This document shows positions 6,161 to 6,938 of a stretch of 6,938 bases of DNA, piece after piece. Position numbers and translations under genes: made by a program. Source of the stretch: Pseudomonadota bacterium (lineage in GTDB: Bacteria > Pseudomonadota > Alphaproteobacteria > Acetobacterales > Acetobacteraceae); assembly GCA_021815835.1 (NCBI GenBank), contig JAKAZN010000096.1, positions 1 to 6,938 of the forward strand. Direction: 5' to 3'. The notes under the pieces were generated by a model that ran no database searches, was not told the DNA's origin, and saw only the letters and a program-made list of their open reading frames with translations. The first letter of the stretch is position 1, and every line of letters begins with the position of its first letter.

Positions 6161-6938
6161 CTACAGCATCCGTTGCAGGATCAGCTTCTGCACGTCCGAG
6201 GTCCCCTCGTAGATCTGGCACACCCGCACGTCCCGATAGATCCGCTCCACCGGATAATCGGCCAGGAACCCGTACCCGCCGAGCGTCTGGATCGCCGCGG
6301 TGCAGACCGCCTCGGCGGCCTCGGAGGCGAACAGCTTCGCCATGCAGGCCGCCTCCAGCGCGTTCTCCCCCGCCGCCTTCAGCCGCGCGGCGTGCAAGGT
6401 CATCTGCCGCGCCGCCTCCAGCCGCGTCTTGGCTTCCACCAGGCGGAACGCCACCGCCTGGTGCGCGATGATCGGCTGGCCGAACGCGGAGCGCTCGCGC
6501 GCGTAGCCGATCGCAAATTCCAGCGCCGCCCGCGCCATCCCCACGCTCTGCGCGGCGATCCCGATGCGTCCCGATTCCAGGGTGGACAGCGCGATCCGGT
6601 AGCCCTCGCCCTCGCGCCCCACGAGTTGATCGGCGGGGATTTCCATGTCCTCGAACGCCAGCGCGCAGGTATCGGAGGCTTTCTGGCCGAGCTTCTCCTC
6701 GATCCGCAGGACCTTGAACCCGGGCGTGGATTTGTCGGCGACGAAGCAGGAGATGCCCTTCTTCCCCGCCTCCGGATCGGTCACCGCGAAGAAGACGATG
6801 CTGCCCTCCAGCGCGGCGTTGGAGATGAACTGCTTGGCGCCGTTGACGATCCAGCGATCGCCCCGCCGCACCGCGCGGGTGCGGAGATTGGACGCATCCG
6901 ACCCCGCCTGCGGCTCGGTCAGCCCGAAGCTGCCCACA
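6161..6938 (-). CDS. Acyl-CoA dehydrogenase (5' end beyond the window)
   Basis: The C-terminal two thirds of a FAD-dependent acyl-CoA dehydrogenase, which introduces the alpha-beta double bond of acyl-CoA and passes electrons to ETF. The fragment opens at the middle beta-domain with GSFGLTEPQAGSDASN. It continues through WIVNGAKQFISNA, the C-terminal helical domain (ESGRIGIAAQSVGMARAA, YARERSAFGQPI), and the FAD contact QTLGGYGFLADYPVERIYRD. It ends with IYEGTSDVQKLIL, whose Glu (residue 244 of the fragment) is in the catalytic-base position of short- and medium-chain enzymes. About 120 N-terminal residues are missing, cut by the window edge. The subtype (butyryl-, isobutyryl- or other short-chain) cannot be fixed from this. 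The stop lies seven bases before egtB, so the two are probably cotranscribed, with the promoter outside the window. Confidence 0.95.
   Translation of the reverse strand, partial: VGSFGLTEPQAGSDASNLRTRAVRRGDRWIVNGAKQFISNAALEGSIVFFAVTDPEAGKKGISCFVADKSTPGFKVLRIEEKLGQKASDTCALAFEDMEIPADQLVGREGEGYRIALSTLESGRIGIAAQSVGMARAALEFAIGYARERSAFGQPIIAHQAVAFRLVEAKTRLEAARQMTLHAARLKAAGENALEAACMAKLFASEAAEAVCTAAIQTLGGYGFLADYPVERIYRDVRVCQIYEGTSDVQKLILQRML

Noticed and set aside
1..6938. A new defence, mobile or CRISPR-like system in the window
   Set aside because: No direct-repeat array, integrase, transposase, nuclease, toxin-antitoxin pair or reverse transcriptase is seen. All long genes belong to housekeeping or metabolic families apart from the small lipoprotein.

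Overview
This is a GC-rich, almost fully coding stretch of what looks like an alphaproteobacterial chromosome. Acetobacteraceae or a related Rhodospirillales lineage is my inference, from the very high GC, the character of the Hsp33, EgtB and EgtD proteins, and the long antisense ORFs typical of such genomes. There is no RNA gene, insertion sequence, CRISPR array or phage gene, and no plausible new defence or mobile system.

Layout, left to right. (1) Positions 1-1225, + strand: the end of one ABC-transporter permease gene and the complete gene for its partner, overlapping by ATGA. This is the membrane core of a DppBC/OppBC-type peptide (or peptide-like or metal) importer. The second permease has an anomalous Arg/Pro-rich C-terminal tail because its frame has no stop until deep inside the convergent neighbour. 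(2) Positions 1047-2246, - strand: a 12-helix MFS transporter of unknown substrate. (3) Positions 2302-4010, + strand: hslO (redox-activated holdase Hsp33) followed by a small uncharacterised lipoprotein. (4) Positions 4019-6938, - strand: a tight cluster of an acyl-CoA dehydrogenase (5' end outside the window), egtB and egtD, with 7- and 8-base gaps. EgtD trimethylates histidine to hercynine and EgtB oxidatively installs sulfur on it, so together they cover the core of ergothioneine synthesis.

Functionally the window brings together two thiol/oxidant-response elements (Hsp33 and ergothioneine synthesis), but they lie in convergent units and nothing in the sequence shows co-regulation. The points most worth a second look are the run-on tail of the permease with its 15-bp tandem duplication, the altered SAM-binding motif of EgtD, the absence of egtA/egtC beside egtBD, and the unknown lipoprotein beside hslO.
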